Of a stretch of 64,000 nt of DNA, positions 54,532 to 61,992 are shown piece after piece. The notes beneath the pieces were generated by a model. The model was not told the DNA's origin. It saw nothing but the letters and a program-made list of their open reading frames with translations, and searched no databases. This DNA comes from Bacillota bacterium (GTDB taxonomy: Bacteria > Bacillota > Clostridia > Acetivibrionales > DTU013), in the NCBI GenBank assembly GCA_023433505.1, contig JAEZCO010000054.1:117990-181989 (forward strand). The letters run 5' to 3'. Each line of letters starts with the position of its first letter. Within the stretch, counting starts at the first letter, position 1. The translations under genes and the position numbers were made by a program.

Positions 54532-55947
54532 CTATTTCACCTTGTCCAGGTAATCCTTCTGGAAGGACTTTGCCGCTTCATCCAGCAGCTTTCCGGGATC
54601 GGCGCTCCGTTCCACCAGTACCTCCTGGATGCAGTTGTCCAGTGCTTTATACAGCTCCTGGCAATACATCGGCTCTTCCGCATGCATCGTGACCTTGCTT
54701 GTATCCATATAGTCCTTGAACAGGTCAAGGTTTACATTGACATATTTTTGACGGATTTTATCCTTTGCGGCCGTCAATTCTTCATTGATCCAAACCGGCA
54801 GGGAATCAAAAGCCACCACGTAATTTGCCTCGTTGGCCGTCTTTTTACCGTCTTCATAGGCTTTTAAAACATCCTCGTTGACATCGGGGGATACCCCTAA
54901 GACCTCCAGCCACTTAAAGCATGCGTCCAATTGTTCCGGTGAAGCGTCGGGAGCAAACATGTACGCGGTCCCGCCTACCTGGGCGAACCTGCCTTTGGGC
55001 CCGGCCGGTACCGAAGCAATGGCGATACTGTCCTTGCTCATCTGGTACGCGTCAATGGCCGACCCGAAATCACCCATATCCACATAGCGCATCGCCAGCT
55101 GGTCGGTGGCATAGAGCTTTTCCAGCCCGGACCAGTCAATCAGGGCATCGTCGGGCAGTACGGCATATTTCCATTTCAGATCCTTTATAAACTGAAGAGC
55201 TGCAACCCCTTCCGGACTGTTGAAGGCTGCCTGCCATTTTCCGTCAACCTTTTTTTCAAATTCCGTCCCAAAGGACCACGCGATGTTCATAAACTGCCAG
55301 CCGCCTTCGTTGTTTTTGCAGCTGATGCCGAAGCCTGCCTTGCCCGTCTTTTCTTTGACCTGTTGTGCAAATTGCGCCAGCTCCTCATAGGTTTGCGGAT
55401 ATTTGGGCAGCCCGTTGGAATCCACCAGGCCGGCATCCTTAAACAATTTTACATTGATGTTGAGTCCCTGGATATAGCCGTCCAGGGGTACGCCATAAAT
55501 CCGGTTGTTGTCCGACAAGATTTCAATGACCTGCGGATTGACGGCTTTATCCCATCCGTATTCCCGCATGGTGTCTGTTACATCGGCAGCGTAACCGGCG
55601 CCGATGATCTTTTTCGGCTCTGTGAACCAGGTTTTATAAACCGTTGGCAACTGGCCGCTTGCAGCCTTGGGTAAAAAAGAAACGGTGTCGTACAGCCAGG
55701 TGTCCTTATTTACGGTAATGCCCGGATATTTGGCAGTAAACACCGCCAGTTTATCTTCTATGGCCTTCAATTCCACATCCTGAGCCTCCGTCGGCCAGTT
55801 TCCCAGAGTAATGGCAACGTTCTCCTTCGCCTGCGTCCCGTTGGACGAAGCGGACGTGCTTTCTTCCTTGTTACCCGCGCCGGTACATCCGGCAGCCGAA
55901 AACAATAAAATAATGAAGCAAAGTAACCCCAGACCTATCCTTTTCAT
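54532..55947 (-). CDS. Extracellular sugar-binding lipoprotein, MalE/SBP_bac_1 type
   Basis: A 471-aa lipoprotein with lipobox SAAGC (Cys21), then a Ser/Asn-rich spacer and a MalE-type binding fold (ITLGNWPTEAQDVELKAIE, YAADVTDTMREYGWD, GRFAQVGGTAYMFAPDAS). The length separates it from the 570-600-aa LplA-type proteins elsewhere in the window. It feeds the MalF/MalG-type permeases downstream. A GGGGGG ribosome site precedes the ATG. Expression is probably activated by the membrane AraC regulator encoded directly upstream. Confidence 0.93.
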   Translation of the reverse strand: MKRIGLGLLCFIILLFSAAGCTGAGNKEESTSASSNGTQAKENVAITLGNWPTEAQDVELKAIEDKLAVFTAKYPGITVNKDTWLYDTVSFLPKAASGQLPTVYKTWFTEPKKIIGAGYAADVTDTMREYGWDKAVNPQVIEILSDNNRIYGVPLDGYIQGLNINVKLFKDAGLVDSNGLPKYPQTYEELAQFAQQVKEKTGKAGFGISCKNNEGGWQFMNIAWSFGTEFEKKVDGKWQAAFNSPEGVAALQFIKDLKWKYAVLPDDALIDWSGLEKLYATDQLAMRYVDMGDFGSAIDAYQMSKDSIAIASVPAGPKGRFAQVGGTAYMFAPDASPEQLDACFKWLEVLGVSPDVNEDVLKAYEDGKKTANEANYVVAFDSLPVWINEELTAAKDKIRQKYVNVNLDLFKDYMDTSKVTMHAEEPMYCQELYKALDNCIQEVLVERSADPGKLLDEAAKSFQKDYLDKVK

Positions 55948-55993
55948 TAATAAATTCCCCCCCGTAATTTTTCAACTGCTATAGCGGCTCCGC

Positions 55994-56056
55994 AAGTAAA
56001 ACACTACCACATGCCTGTCAAAAACAATAGGATGCAAACATGCAAAAAGGTATAAT
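55994..56056 (-). promoter_or_regulatory. Promoter of the binding-protein operon with upstream 16-bp activator-like site
   Basis: On the minus strand TTGACA (56016-56021) is followed by a weak -10 (TTACTT, 55994-55999). Upstream lies TGCAAAAAGGTATAAT (56041-56056, plus strand), which recurs with one change at 59602-59617 in front of the CBM6 glycosidase gene. The spacing upstream of the -35 suits an AraC-type activator. Confidence 0.55.
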
Positions 56057-56083
56057 AATTATCTGTTTTCATGAAAAATTCCG

Positions 56084-57535
56084 TCAGGAATGATTTTTAA
56101 TATATTCTCTGGGCGTAACCCCGACAATCTTCTTGAAGGTCTGGCTGAAATACTTGACGTTTTTATAGCCCACCATTTCGCTGACCTCGTAGATTTTATA
56201 CCGCGGGTCCAGAAGAAGGCTTTTCGACATTTTCATCCGGTATTTGATGAGGTATTCGTTAAAGGTTATCCCCAATTCCTCCTTGAACAGGTGCATGAGA
56301 TGGGACGCGCTGATATACTGCTCCCTGGCGGCCTTTTCCACCAGGACGTCTCCGGCATAGTGGGCTTCAATGTATTTAACGGCTTCCTTGACTTCGCGGC
56401 GGCAGGTAAGGGGCAAAAAGCCCTTGCATCCGGCATTTCCGGTTTCGCAGCACTCCTCCTGTTTTTCAGCCGCGGCAGCCTCCCCGCCCTGGGCGGAGGC
56501 ATCGGCTTCCTCCTGCGGTACATGAGGCGCTGTTTTAGACCGGAACCGGTTTGCCGTCCTCTGGGAAAGAGCAGCCATACTCCATAAAAGAAAGATAAAA
56601 AGAAGCCCTGCCGCCACCAGATATACCGGCAGGTAATAGCGCCCCATGCCATAGCTGCCGGCGGGAAAGGCGCTGACAATATGCCAGTCGGTATCCTTGA
56701 GGGGATAGAACATAAAAGAATAGCGGGTGCTGCCGACGCGGCGCTCAAAATAGTTTTCTTTGCTTTTACTCTTTGCTTCCATGGAACGGGTGATTTCGCC
56801 TGCCATCTCCCTATCCCACTGTCCGTTGCCTGCAGAGATTTGTTTTCCGTCGGAATCGATAATAAACAGGCGGGAATCCGCCCCCAGGCCGGTATTTTTT
56901 AAGAGGCTTGAAAAACGTCCCTCCCGAAGGGCAAGGATGAAGATTCCCAATCTTTCGTTGGTAACGGTTGATTTGATGGTCCGGGATAATACAACATATC
57001 GGCCCGTCTTGTTTTTGCCGGTGGGAAAATCCTGCATACTCCACATTGGCAGCTGATTTTTTGCATCCGTCAGCCTTTTCAGCCTTTGAACCGCATCGCT
57101 GCTTCCGTCATGATAGGTAAAGGTAAAGTAAGGACTCACATAATAACGGATCATCTCTCCCTCTTCCGTGATGATTTCCGCGCCGATGAAGTTGTCCTGG
57201 GTAAGGAAGCGGTCCTGAAACTGGGCCTCAACCGCCTTTTCCACCGCCAGCCTGGAAGAAGCGTCCAGCTTGCCATAATTGGGAAGTCCGCCCTGAACGG
57301 CATCGGAAAAGATGATTTGCGAGCTGTAATTGACAAACCGGGTCATCTCAATTTTTACATCCTGGCCGATTTTTTTTGCCGCTTCCGCCGGATAGCCTCC
57401 GGCCTTTGAATGGAGCTCCTTCGCCGCCAAATAGGAATAAATCCCAATCCCCGGTAAAATAAACGATAAGAGCAAAGCTACCGTGACTTTAAACGGTATT
57501 TGCAGCAACAGCCTTTTAAACAGCACCGGATCCAT
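56084..57535 (-). CDS. Membrane-bound AraC-family regulator with Cache-like sensor
   Basis: A 483-aa one-component sensor-regulator. TM1 is at about residues 16-36; an extracytoplasmic dCache-like domain follows (about 40-300, with IGAEIITEEGEMIRYYVSPYF); TM2 is at about 305-325; a linker rich in Ala/Glu (QEEADASAQGGEAAAAEKQEE) leads to a C-terminal AraC domain with two helix-turn-helix units (QYISASHLMHLFKEELGITFNEYL and YEVSEMVGYKNVKYFSQTFKK). No kinase domain, so signal passes directly to DNA. I choose the ATG at 57535 (MDPVLFKRLLLQ), with GGTGGGGG upstream. It precedes the MalE-type operon, which it probably activates. Confidence 0.9.
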   Translation of the reverse strand: MDPVLFKRLLLQIPFKVTVALLLSFILPGIGIYSYLAAKELHSKAGGYPAEAAKKIGQDVKIEMTRFVNYSSQIIFSDAVQGGLPNYGKLDASSRLAVEKAVEAQFQDRFLTQDNFIGAEIITEEGEMIRYYVSPYFTFTYHDGSSDAVQRLKRLTDAKNQLPMWSMQDFPTGKNKTGRYVVLSRTIKSTVTNERLGIFILALREGRFSSLLKNTGLGADSRLFIIDSDGKQISAGNGQWDREMAGEITRSMEAKSKSKENYFERRVGSTRYSFMFYPLKDTDWHIVSAFPAGSYGMGRYYLPVYLVAAGLLFIFLLWSMAALSQRTANRFRSKTAPHVPQEEADASAQGGEAAAAEKQEECCETGNAGCKGFLPLTCRREVKEAVKYIEAHYAGDVLVEKAAREQYISASHLMHLFKEELGITFNEYLIKYRMKMSKSLLLDPRYKIYEVSEMVGYKNVKYFSQTFKKIVGVTPREYIKNHS

Positions 57536-57601
57536 TCCCCCACCAAACAGTTTGTAAAAGAATACCCGCTTATTTGTGTAATGATTCTTTGTATAAAGCA
57601 A

Positions 57602-57626
57602 TGTATACTATCTATCATAGTATACA
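57602..57626. promoter_or_regulatory. 10-bp perfect palindrome in the AraC gene promoter region
   Basis: TGTATACTAT (57602-57611) and ATAGTATACA (57617-57626) flank CTATC, about 70 bp upstream of the AraC start. The TATACT within it could serve as a -10 box. An operator or self-regulatory site is likely. Confidence 0.5.
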
Positions 57627-57632
57627 TTGAAA

Positions 57633-57665
57633 CAAAATACCAGGGTTTTGGTATCTGGTATTTTG
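57633..57665 (-). terminator. Terminator after the CBM6 glycosidase gene
   Basis: CAAAATACCAG (57633-57643) and CTGGTATTTTG (57655-57665) pair perfectly over 11 bp around an 11-base loop. T-rich sequence follows on either strand. It lies 48 bp past the glycosidase stop. Confidence 0.65.
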
Positions 57666-57713
57666 TTTTTTATCACTCATTCGATTTTGCAGAACTCCCG
57701 TTGAAGTCTTCCC

Positions 57714-59510
57714 TCACCGTTCCAGTTCCCACCAGTTTACGTTGTAGCAGGTTGCATTGGCACTGCCCAAAATACGGAAAGTCTGGGTTCCTGCGGACAA
57801 TGTCACACTTGCCGAAACCGTGGTCCAGCCGCTGTCATATCCGCCGGTATTGGGCACGGTGACGGTACACAATACAGTAGAGCCTTTTTTAAATTGCAGC
57901 TTCTGTCCTGAAGCCACTCCCGCTACTCTTGCCCTGAAGGTGTAAGTTCCGGCGGTAGGAATGGAAATACTGCTGTAATCGGCATATCCTGTTGAGCTTG
58001 TATTGAATCCCATCAGCAGTCCTCCACCGGTGTCGGATGTCGGTTCCATCAGGGTATTGCTTTGTGCGCTGTAGCTTTCAGCCTCCCTGTGGATGAGCGT
58101 TGTGGGCGCCGGTGTCGGCGTAGGGGTGGGTGCCGGCGTGGAAGTGGGCGTGGGTGTTACGGTCCCGCCGGTGGCCAGGAACATGTAAGTTTCATTGCCG
58201 GGCAGAGAGGAAACCGTATAGGAGGTTTGCCCGGATAGGGCAATGGTTTGCCTTAAGCCGTCCCATCCATATACCTTCAGCGTTGTAGAGCCTGCAGGAA
58301 TTCCTGTACAGGTATAGGAGGTCCCATAATGGTTTGTCCAGTACTGTCTGTCCTGCCAAACCCACATCTTTTTTCCGGTGCCCTTCAGCGTATATTCTCC
58401 CTTCCCCTTCGGGTCCGCTGTTTCAAAGCTCATTCCCGAGGTAAGATCCGCTGCCAGCGTTGCCGTATTGGCCCGGGCCCGGGGCGTATAGGGATTAAGG
58501 GAATTCAGGACGCCATAATCGGTATATTGCGAATTAGGAAGCATAAAGTACCAGATCTGCGCATCGATGCCCGCCAGGGTAAACCCGTCGTTTTTTACAA
58601 CGCCGCAGGCATCCCAGATGCCGGTCAGCAGTTCTTTTGCGCTGTTGTTTTCTTTTTGTGTGTCTGTTGAGCCCGCCACATTGTCGCGGGCAACATTGAG
58701 TTCGTCGACGCTTAGGAGGATATCGGCTGTGATGCCGCAATATTCCTTAATGCTGTCAAAGTTGTCCTGACAGGAATAGGAATAGGTTCCCTGCATTGGC
58801 GCATAAACATCGTCATAATAGGTATGAAGCACGATTCCGTCCAATGTCCCGTCATTCCATAGCGGAGCAAGGGTAGTTCCATATCCGTCAAGGCTGTAGT
58901 CAAGCGCCGCATTCTGCATGCAGAAGCCTCCGGGCATGGCCTTCAGCGAGGAATCGGCGGAATGGACTCCGTCTCCCCAGCCGTTCATGGCATTGTAATA
59001 GCTGGTTTTAGTAATTTCATTTCCTCCGTCCATCCCGGGATTGTCCGGCTCATTGATGGCTTTAAACACCCGGACTCCCCAGGTGCCGGTAATGCCATAC
59101 TGCTTGCAGAAGCTCCCTCCCGGTTTGAACCTTTCGGCGAAAGCGCTGCCGATACTATACCATTTCTGATAGCTTCCGGCATTGGTACCGTCGGAATCCC
59201 CCTGCCAGTTCAGCAGAATGGTGGGCGTAAGATTATACTGGTAAGCCAGCAGCATGCTGTCGTCCAGGCAAGAGGGGACAGGGGCGTTGTTAACCCAATA
59301 ACGGTCGGCTTCTCCAACGATCCTGGTGTAGGATACATGTGCATTGTTCAGGGTCTGGGCACGCAGAAGATTTGTCGCGTGATCGTAGGAGCAGGGCTCC
59401 AGCTCCCCGCCGCCGAGAGAACTGCCGGGAACCCCGGCGTAAGAAAAAGTACATGTCGGAAGCAGAAATACGAAAATAAGAAACAGGAAACAAAAACGCT
59501 TTTTTGCCAT
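57714..59510 (-). CDS. Secreted clan GH-A glycosidase with C-terminal CBM6-like module
   Basis: About 598 aa: signal peptide (MAKKRFCFLFLIFVFLLP to about residue 25), clan GH-A barrel with acid/base Glu154 in KAINEPDN and probable nucleophile Glu270 in LLSVDELNV, a (PT)-rich linker (TPTPTSTPAPTPTPTPAPTT), and a CBM6-like beta-sandwich (EAESYSAQSN to NVNWWELER). It resembles the catalytic part of the frameshifted SLH protein. I prefer the ATG at 59510, since the longer version (59531) lacks a ribosome site and would put two acidic residues before the signal core; this start also lies 92 bp from the 16-bp activator-like motif. Probably acts on xylan- or arabinan-type hemicellulose outside the cell. 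Confidence 0.85.
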   Translation of the reverse strand: MAKKRFCFLFLIFVFLLPTCTFSYAGVPGSSLGGGELEPCSYDHATNLLRAQTLNNAHVSYTRIVGEADRYWVNNAPVPSCLDDSMLLAYQYNLTPTILLNWQGDSDGTNAGSYQKWYSIGSAFAERFKPGGSFCKQYGITGTWGVRVFKAINEPDNPGMDGGNEITKTSYYNAMNGWGDGVHSADSSLKAMPGGFCMQNAALDYSLDGYGTTLAPLWNDGTLDGIVLHTYYDDVYAPMQGTYSYSCQDNFDSIKEYCGITADILLSVDELNVARDNVAGSTDTQKENNSAKELLTGIWDACGVVKNDGFTLAGIDAQIWYFMLPNSQYTDYGVLNSLNPYTPRARANTATLAADLTSGMSFETADPKGKGEYTLKGTGKKMWVWQDRQYWTNHYGTSYTCTGIPAGSTTLKVYGWDGLRQTIALSGQTSYTVSSLPGNETYMFLATGGTVTPTPTSTPAPTPTPTPAPTTLIHREAESYSAQSNTLMEPTSDTGGGLLMGFNTSSTGYADYSSISIPTAGTYTFRARVAGVASGQKLQFKKGSTVLCTVTVPNTGGYDSGWTTVSASVTLSAGTQTFRILGSANATCYNVNWWELER

Positions 59511-59531
59511 TTGAACACTCTCGCTTTCCAT

Positions 59532-59879
59532 TTTGTTTTCAACTCACGTATACGCAATTGTATCCTAGCATAGGTTGTGACCGGATGTAAGTGCGTAATC
59601 CTGCAAAATGGTATAATTGACTGCGAACTTGACGGAGTATCCATGGTTTATTATGATGTTTCACACATGTGCTGTTATCTATATTCCCGCTGATAGAGAT
59701 TCAAGATTTGCTTGTGATAGAACAGTAAAATAGCCGGTACCAGCAAAAAACCCTTGCCGGGTCCTGACTGTTGATTTTTATAAATAGGCTGGGTCATTGA
59801 GCATGACGTCCGGCCCCATGGTATCGGAGATGAAAACATAGGGGGTCACAAGGGTAGGAAAGACCGGGGCGACCGGCCG
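59532..59879. other. Gap between RbsD and CBM6 glycosidase genes
   Basis: Contains the glycosidase promoter region. A minus-strand frame of 32 codons directly after the RbsD stop (ending TMGPDVMLNDPAYL) looks protein-like but was not recognised. No RNA gene seen. Confidence 0.35.
59602..59617 (-). promoter_or_regulatory. 16-bp activator-like motif before the CBM6 glycosidase gene
   Basis: TGCAAAATGGTATAAT (plus strand) matches 15 of 16 positions with the motif at 56041-56056 upstream of the MalE-type gene. The distances to the respective starts are 92 and 94 bp. Both genes flank the membrane AraC regulator, so it is the likely binding protein. Confidence 0.5.
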
Positions 59880-60299
59880 TTATTCCGTCCTGACGCCCAC
59901 TGTAAGTATGATGCAGCAGTAAAGCCTTAAATCACCCGTCTGTATCAGCAGCGCGGTTTCCGGGGCCGCACAGGCCGCCCTGAAATCCCATCGCCTGAGC
60001 TTTTTGATTTCAACCTCCTTTGGCAGCAGCGCCCTGTACTCCGGAAAAACCGGGGCATCGCTTAAATCATCCCGGACCGGCGCGGCGGCGGCTTCCACAT
60101 TCACCATTTTTAAAACTGCCTCCAGTACCTCCGGCACCTTGGGAACATCAGGCTTGTAATTCAGGAATACCTTTTTCGTATGGGCAGGCACACCGATATC
60201 CGCCGGAAAGTTGCCGTCCGCTATGATAATATTGCTCCCATGTCCTGCCTCAGCCAGGGCTTTAAGAATTTCAGGGTGGATTATACCACTGTTAATCAT
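59880..60299 (-). CDS. RbsD/FucU family sugar mutarotase
   Basis: A 139-aa protein matching RbsD/FucU: N-terminal MINSGIIHPEILKALAEAGHGSNIIIADGNFPA, with the conserved His in AGHG and the Asp of IADGNFP, and C-terminal LLIQTGDLRLYCCIILTVGV. It interconverts sugar anomers, for example of fucose or ribose. It overlaps the GH39 gene by 4 bp (ATGA), so the two are translationally coupled; it may process the monosaccharide released by that enzyme. Confidence 0.88.
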   Translation of the reverse strand: MINSGIIHPEILKALAEAGHGSNIIIADGNFPADIGVPAHTKKVFLNYKPDVPKVPEVLEAVLKMVNVEAAAAPVRDDLSDAPVFPEYRALLPKEVEIKKLRRWDFRAACAAPETALLIQTGDLRLYCCIILTVGVRTE

Positions 60300-61864
60300 A
60301 TTTTCTCCTCCATCCTTTGAATCATCACCAAAAATACATCATTCTCCCGCATATCCGTTTCAAACACATAGGTGCCCCCGGAATTTAAATCAATTGCAAT
60401 TCTGTCGCTTTTTACGGGAATTCCTCTGCTCATGCCGTCCAGCAGCTTGACCGCCTCACGGCTGAGGCTCCCGGAAGGCTTCATCTCCATGTAGGAGGTA
60501 TATGCGTCGTTTTGACGGTATCCGGTACAATAGACCGCCACCTCATAATCTCCCGTCAATAATCCGGCAATGGACAGCCTGACGTTTCCGGCAGGCAGAG
60601 GCAGGTTATCCTTGTTGTAATACTCCTTGTTCTCCTTGTCCTGCCTTACCGTACAATCCCAGAACAATACCTGCACACCGCCGTTCTCGGAGCATGCGAT
60701 GGCATTCGCGTCATCGCATTTCAATTCCGTCTCCCCCAATTGATTGAGGAATTTATAGGCAAAATAGGCCGGCTTTCTGATGCCCTGGAGATTGATAAGC
60801 CCAAAGCCCCCGTGAAAATGACCGGTCGGCGGACCATCCTCTTCAAACACATCCGAAATCTCACAGTAGGACATGGACTTTACCGACCCCCAGACGCTTT
60901 TCAGCCTTGAAAGGATGAAGGAGGCGGCATGATAGGAATCCCGCAGGGGATCCCAGTAATCCCAGGTAAGGCCCCATTCGGTACAATGGATATCCAGCTC
61001 CGGCGCAGAAGCTTCCCCTACGGCCTGACGAGCTTTACAAACAGCTCCGGCAGCTCCTTCCGGATCATACCGCTGGTTTCCCATAGTCCAGGGTGTCCCC
61101 GGACTCCATACGGGTATTCCGGCAGGTCCCCTGGAAATGTGATTCAGTTTATCTTCTTGTGTATGCTCGCAAAAATTTTTGGTTGCATAGGTATGCATTG
61201 AAATAAAGTCAATGGGTGCTCCGCTGCGCCGGCAAAAGTCAATCAGGCCGCCGACCCATCTTGTATCCCCTGCAATCGCCGGTCCTCCCACACGATACTC
61301 CGCGCATACACCCTTCACCGCCCGCGCCGTACTTTCGTAAAGCGTAAAATATTCATCCATGCCGGCGGTAAAGAAGTAGCCGTTATCAGGCTCGTTCCAC
61401 ACCTCAAAAAACCACTGCTTTACTTCCTCCTGCCCGTATCTTTCGGTAAAATGCTCAACCACCTTGCCTACCAATGCGCTCCACTTGTCATAATCCTTTG
61501 GAGGCGTGACATTTGCCTTTTCCCAATAAACAGTTTTATTGCCGCTTGCCAGCTTTTCCGGCATAAAATCGAACACTACAAAGGGCCGCATCCCGATACC
61601 CAGCAGAAAATCATAAACAGCGTCCGCATACTGCCAGCTATAGATGGGATTTCCCTCCGTGTCCTCTCTGTATACGCCCATATCGTCCTGAAGCAAGCCA
61701 TGGAACCGGAGGTACTTGAAGCCGCATTCCTGGGCGGCCATTTCAAGATGCTGCTGATGGTCGCTTCTGAGTATGAGGTATGCGCGCCCGGTACTTGCGC
61801 ATTCCTTGAAAAAATGATTATACCTCTCCTTAACAAGGGATATATCCACATGAATCTCTCTCAT
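60296..61864 (-). CDS. GH39-family glycosidase (beta-xylosidase-like)
   Basis: A 522-aa cytoplasmic protein with the GH39 pattern: FKYLRFHGLLQDDMGVY near the N-terminus, acid/base Glu158 in WFFEVWNEPDN, SMHTYAT, and probable nucleophile Glu296 in DIHCTEWGLTWDYWDPLRDS, then a C-terminal beta-sandwich. Beta-xylosidase is the commonest activity, but others occur. It lies between the orphan binding protein and RbsD, consistent with intracellular cleavage of imported oligosaccharides. Its 129-bp upstream gap holds a hairpin. Confidence 0.88.
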   Translation of the reverse strand: MREIHVDISLVKERYNHFFKECASTGRAYLILRSDHQQHLEMAAQECGFKYLRFHGLLQDDMGVYREDTEGNPIYSWQYADAVYDFLLGIGMRPFVVFDFMPEKLASGNKTVYWEKANVTPPKDYDKWSALVGKVVEHFTERYGQEEVKQWFFEVWNEPDNGYFFTAGMDEYFTLYESTARAVKGVCAEYRVGGPAIAGDTRWVGGLIDFCRRSGAPIDFISMHTYATKNFCEHTQEDKLNHISRGPAGIPVWSPGTPWTMGNQRYDPEGAAGAVCKARQAVGEASAPELDIHCTEWGLTWDYWDPLRDSYHAASFILSRLKSVWGSVKSMSYCEISDVFEEDGPPTGHFHGGFGLINLQGIRKPAYFAYKFLNQLGETELKCDDANAIACSENGGVQVLFWDCTVRQDKENKEYYNKDNLPLPAGNVRLSIAGLLTGDYEVAVYCTGYRQNDAYTSYMEMKPSGSLSREAVKLLDGMSRGIPVKSDRIAIDLNSGGTYVFETDMRENDVFLVMIQRMEEKI

Positions 61865-61925
61865 GAATTATTCTCTCTTTCCGGCAATTGATCTTGCGAA
61901 AATCCTATGAGCCAGCCGGATAAGC

Positions 61926-61964
61926 TGCAGAGCCGCTGCAGTTTAACGCCGCAGCAGCTCTGCA
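61926..61964 (-). repeat. Hairpin after the binding-protein gene
   Basis: TGCAGAGC..CTGC and GCAG..GCTCTGCA pair with a 2-bp mismatch around an 11-base loop, 28 bp past the binding-protein stop. Similar hairpins follow three other binding-protein genes in the window. Confidence 0.55.
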
Positions 61965-61992
61965 TCCCGCCTTGCCCGCACGCCTTAGGGCC

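Noticed and set aside
59781..59879. In-frame extension after the RbsD stop (PVFPTLVTPYVFISD)
   Set aside because: RbsD already ends at the normal family length, and the extension has no start or recognised homology.
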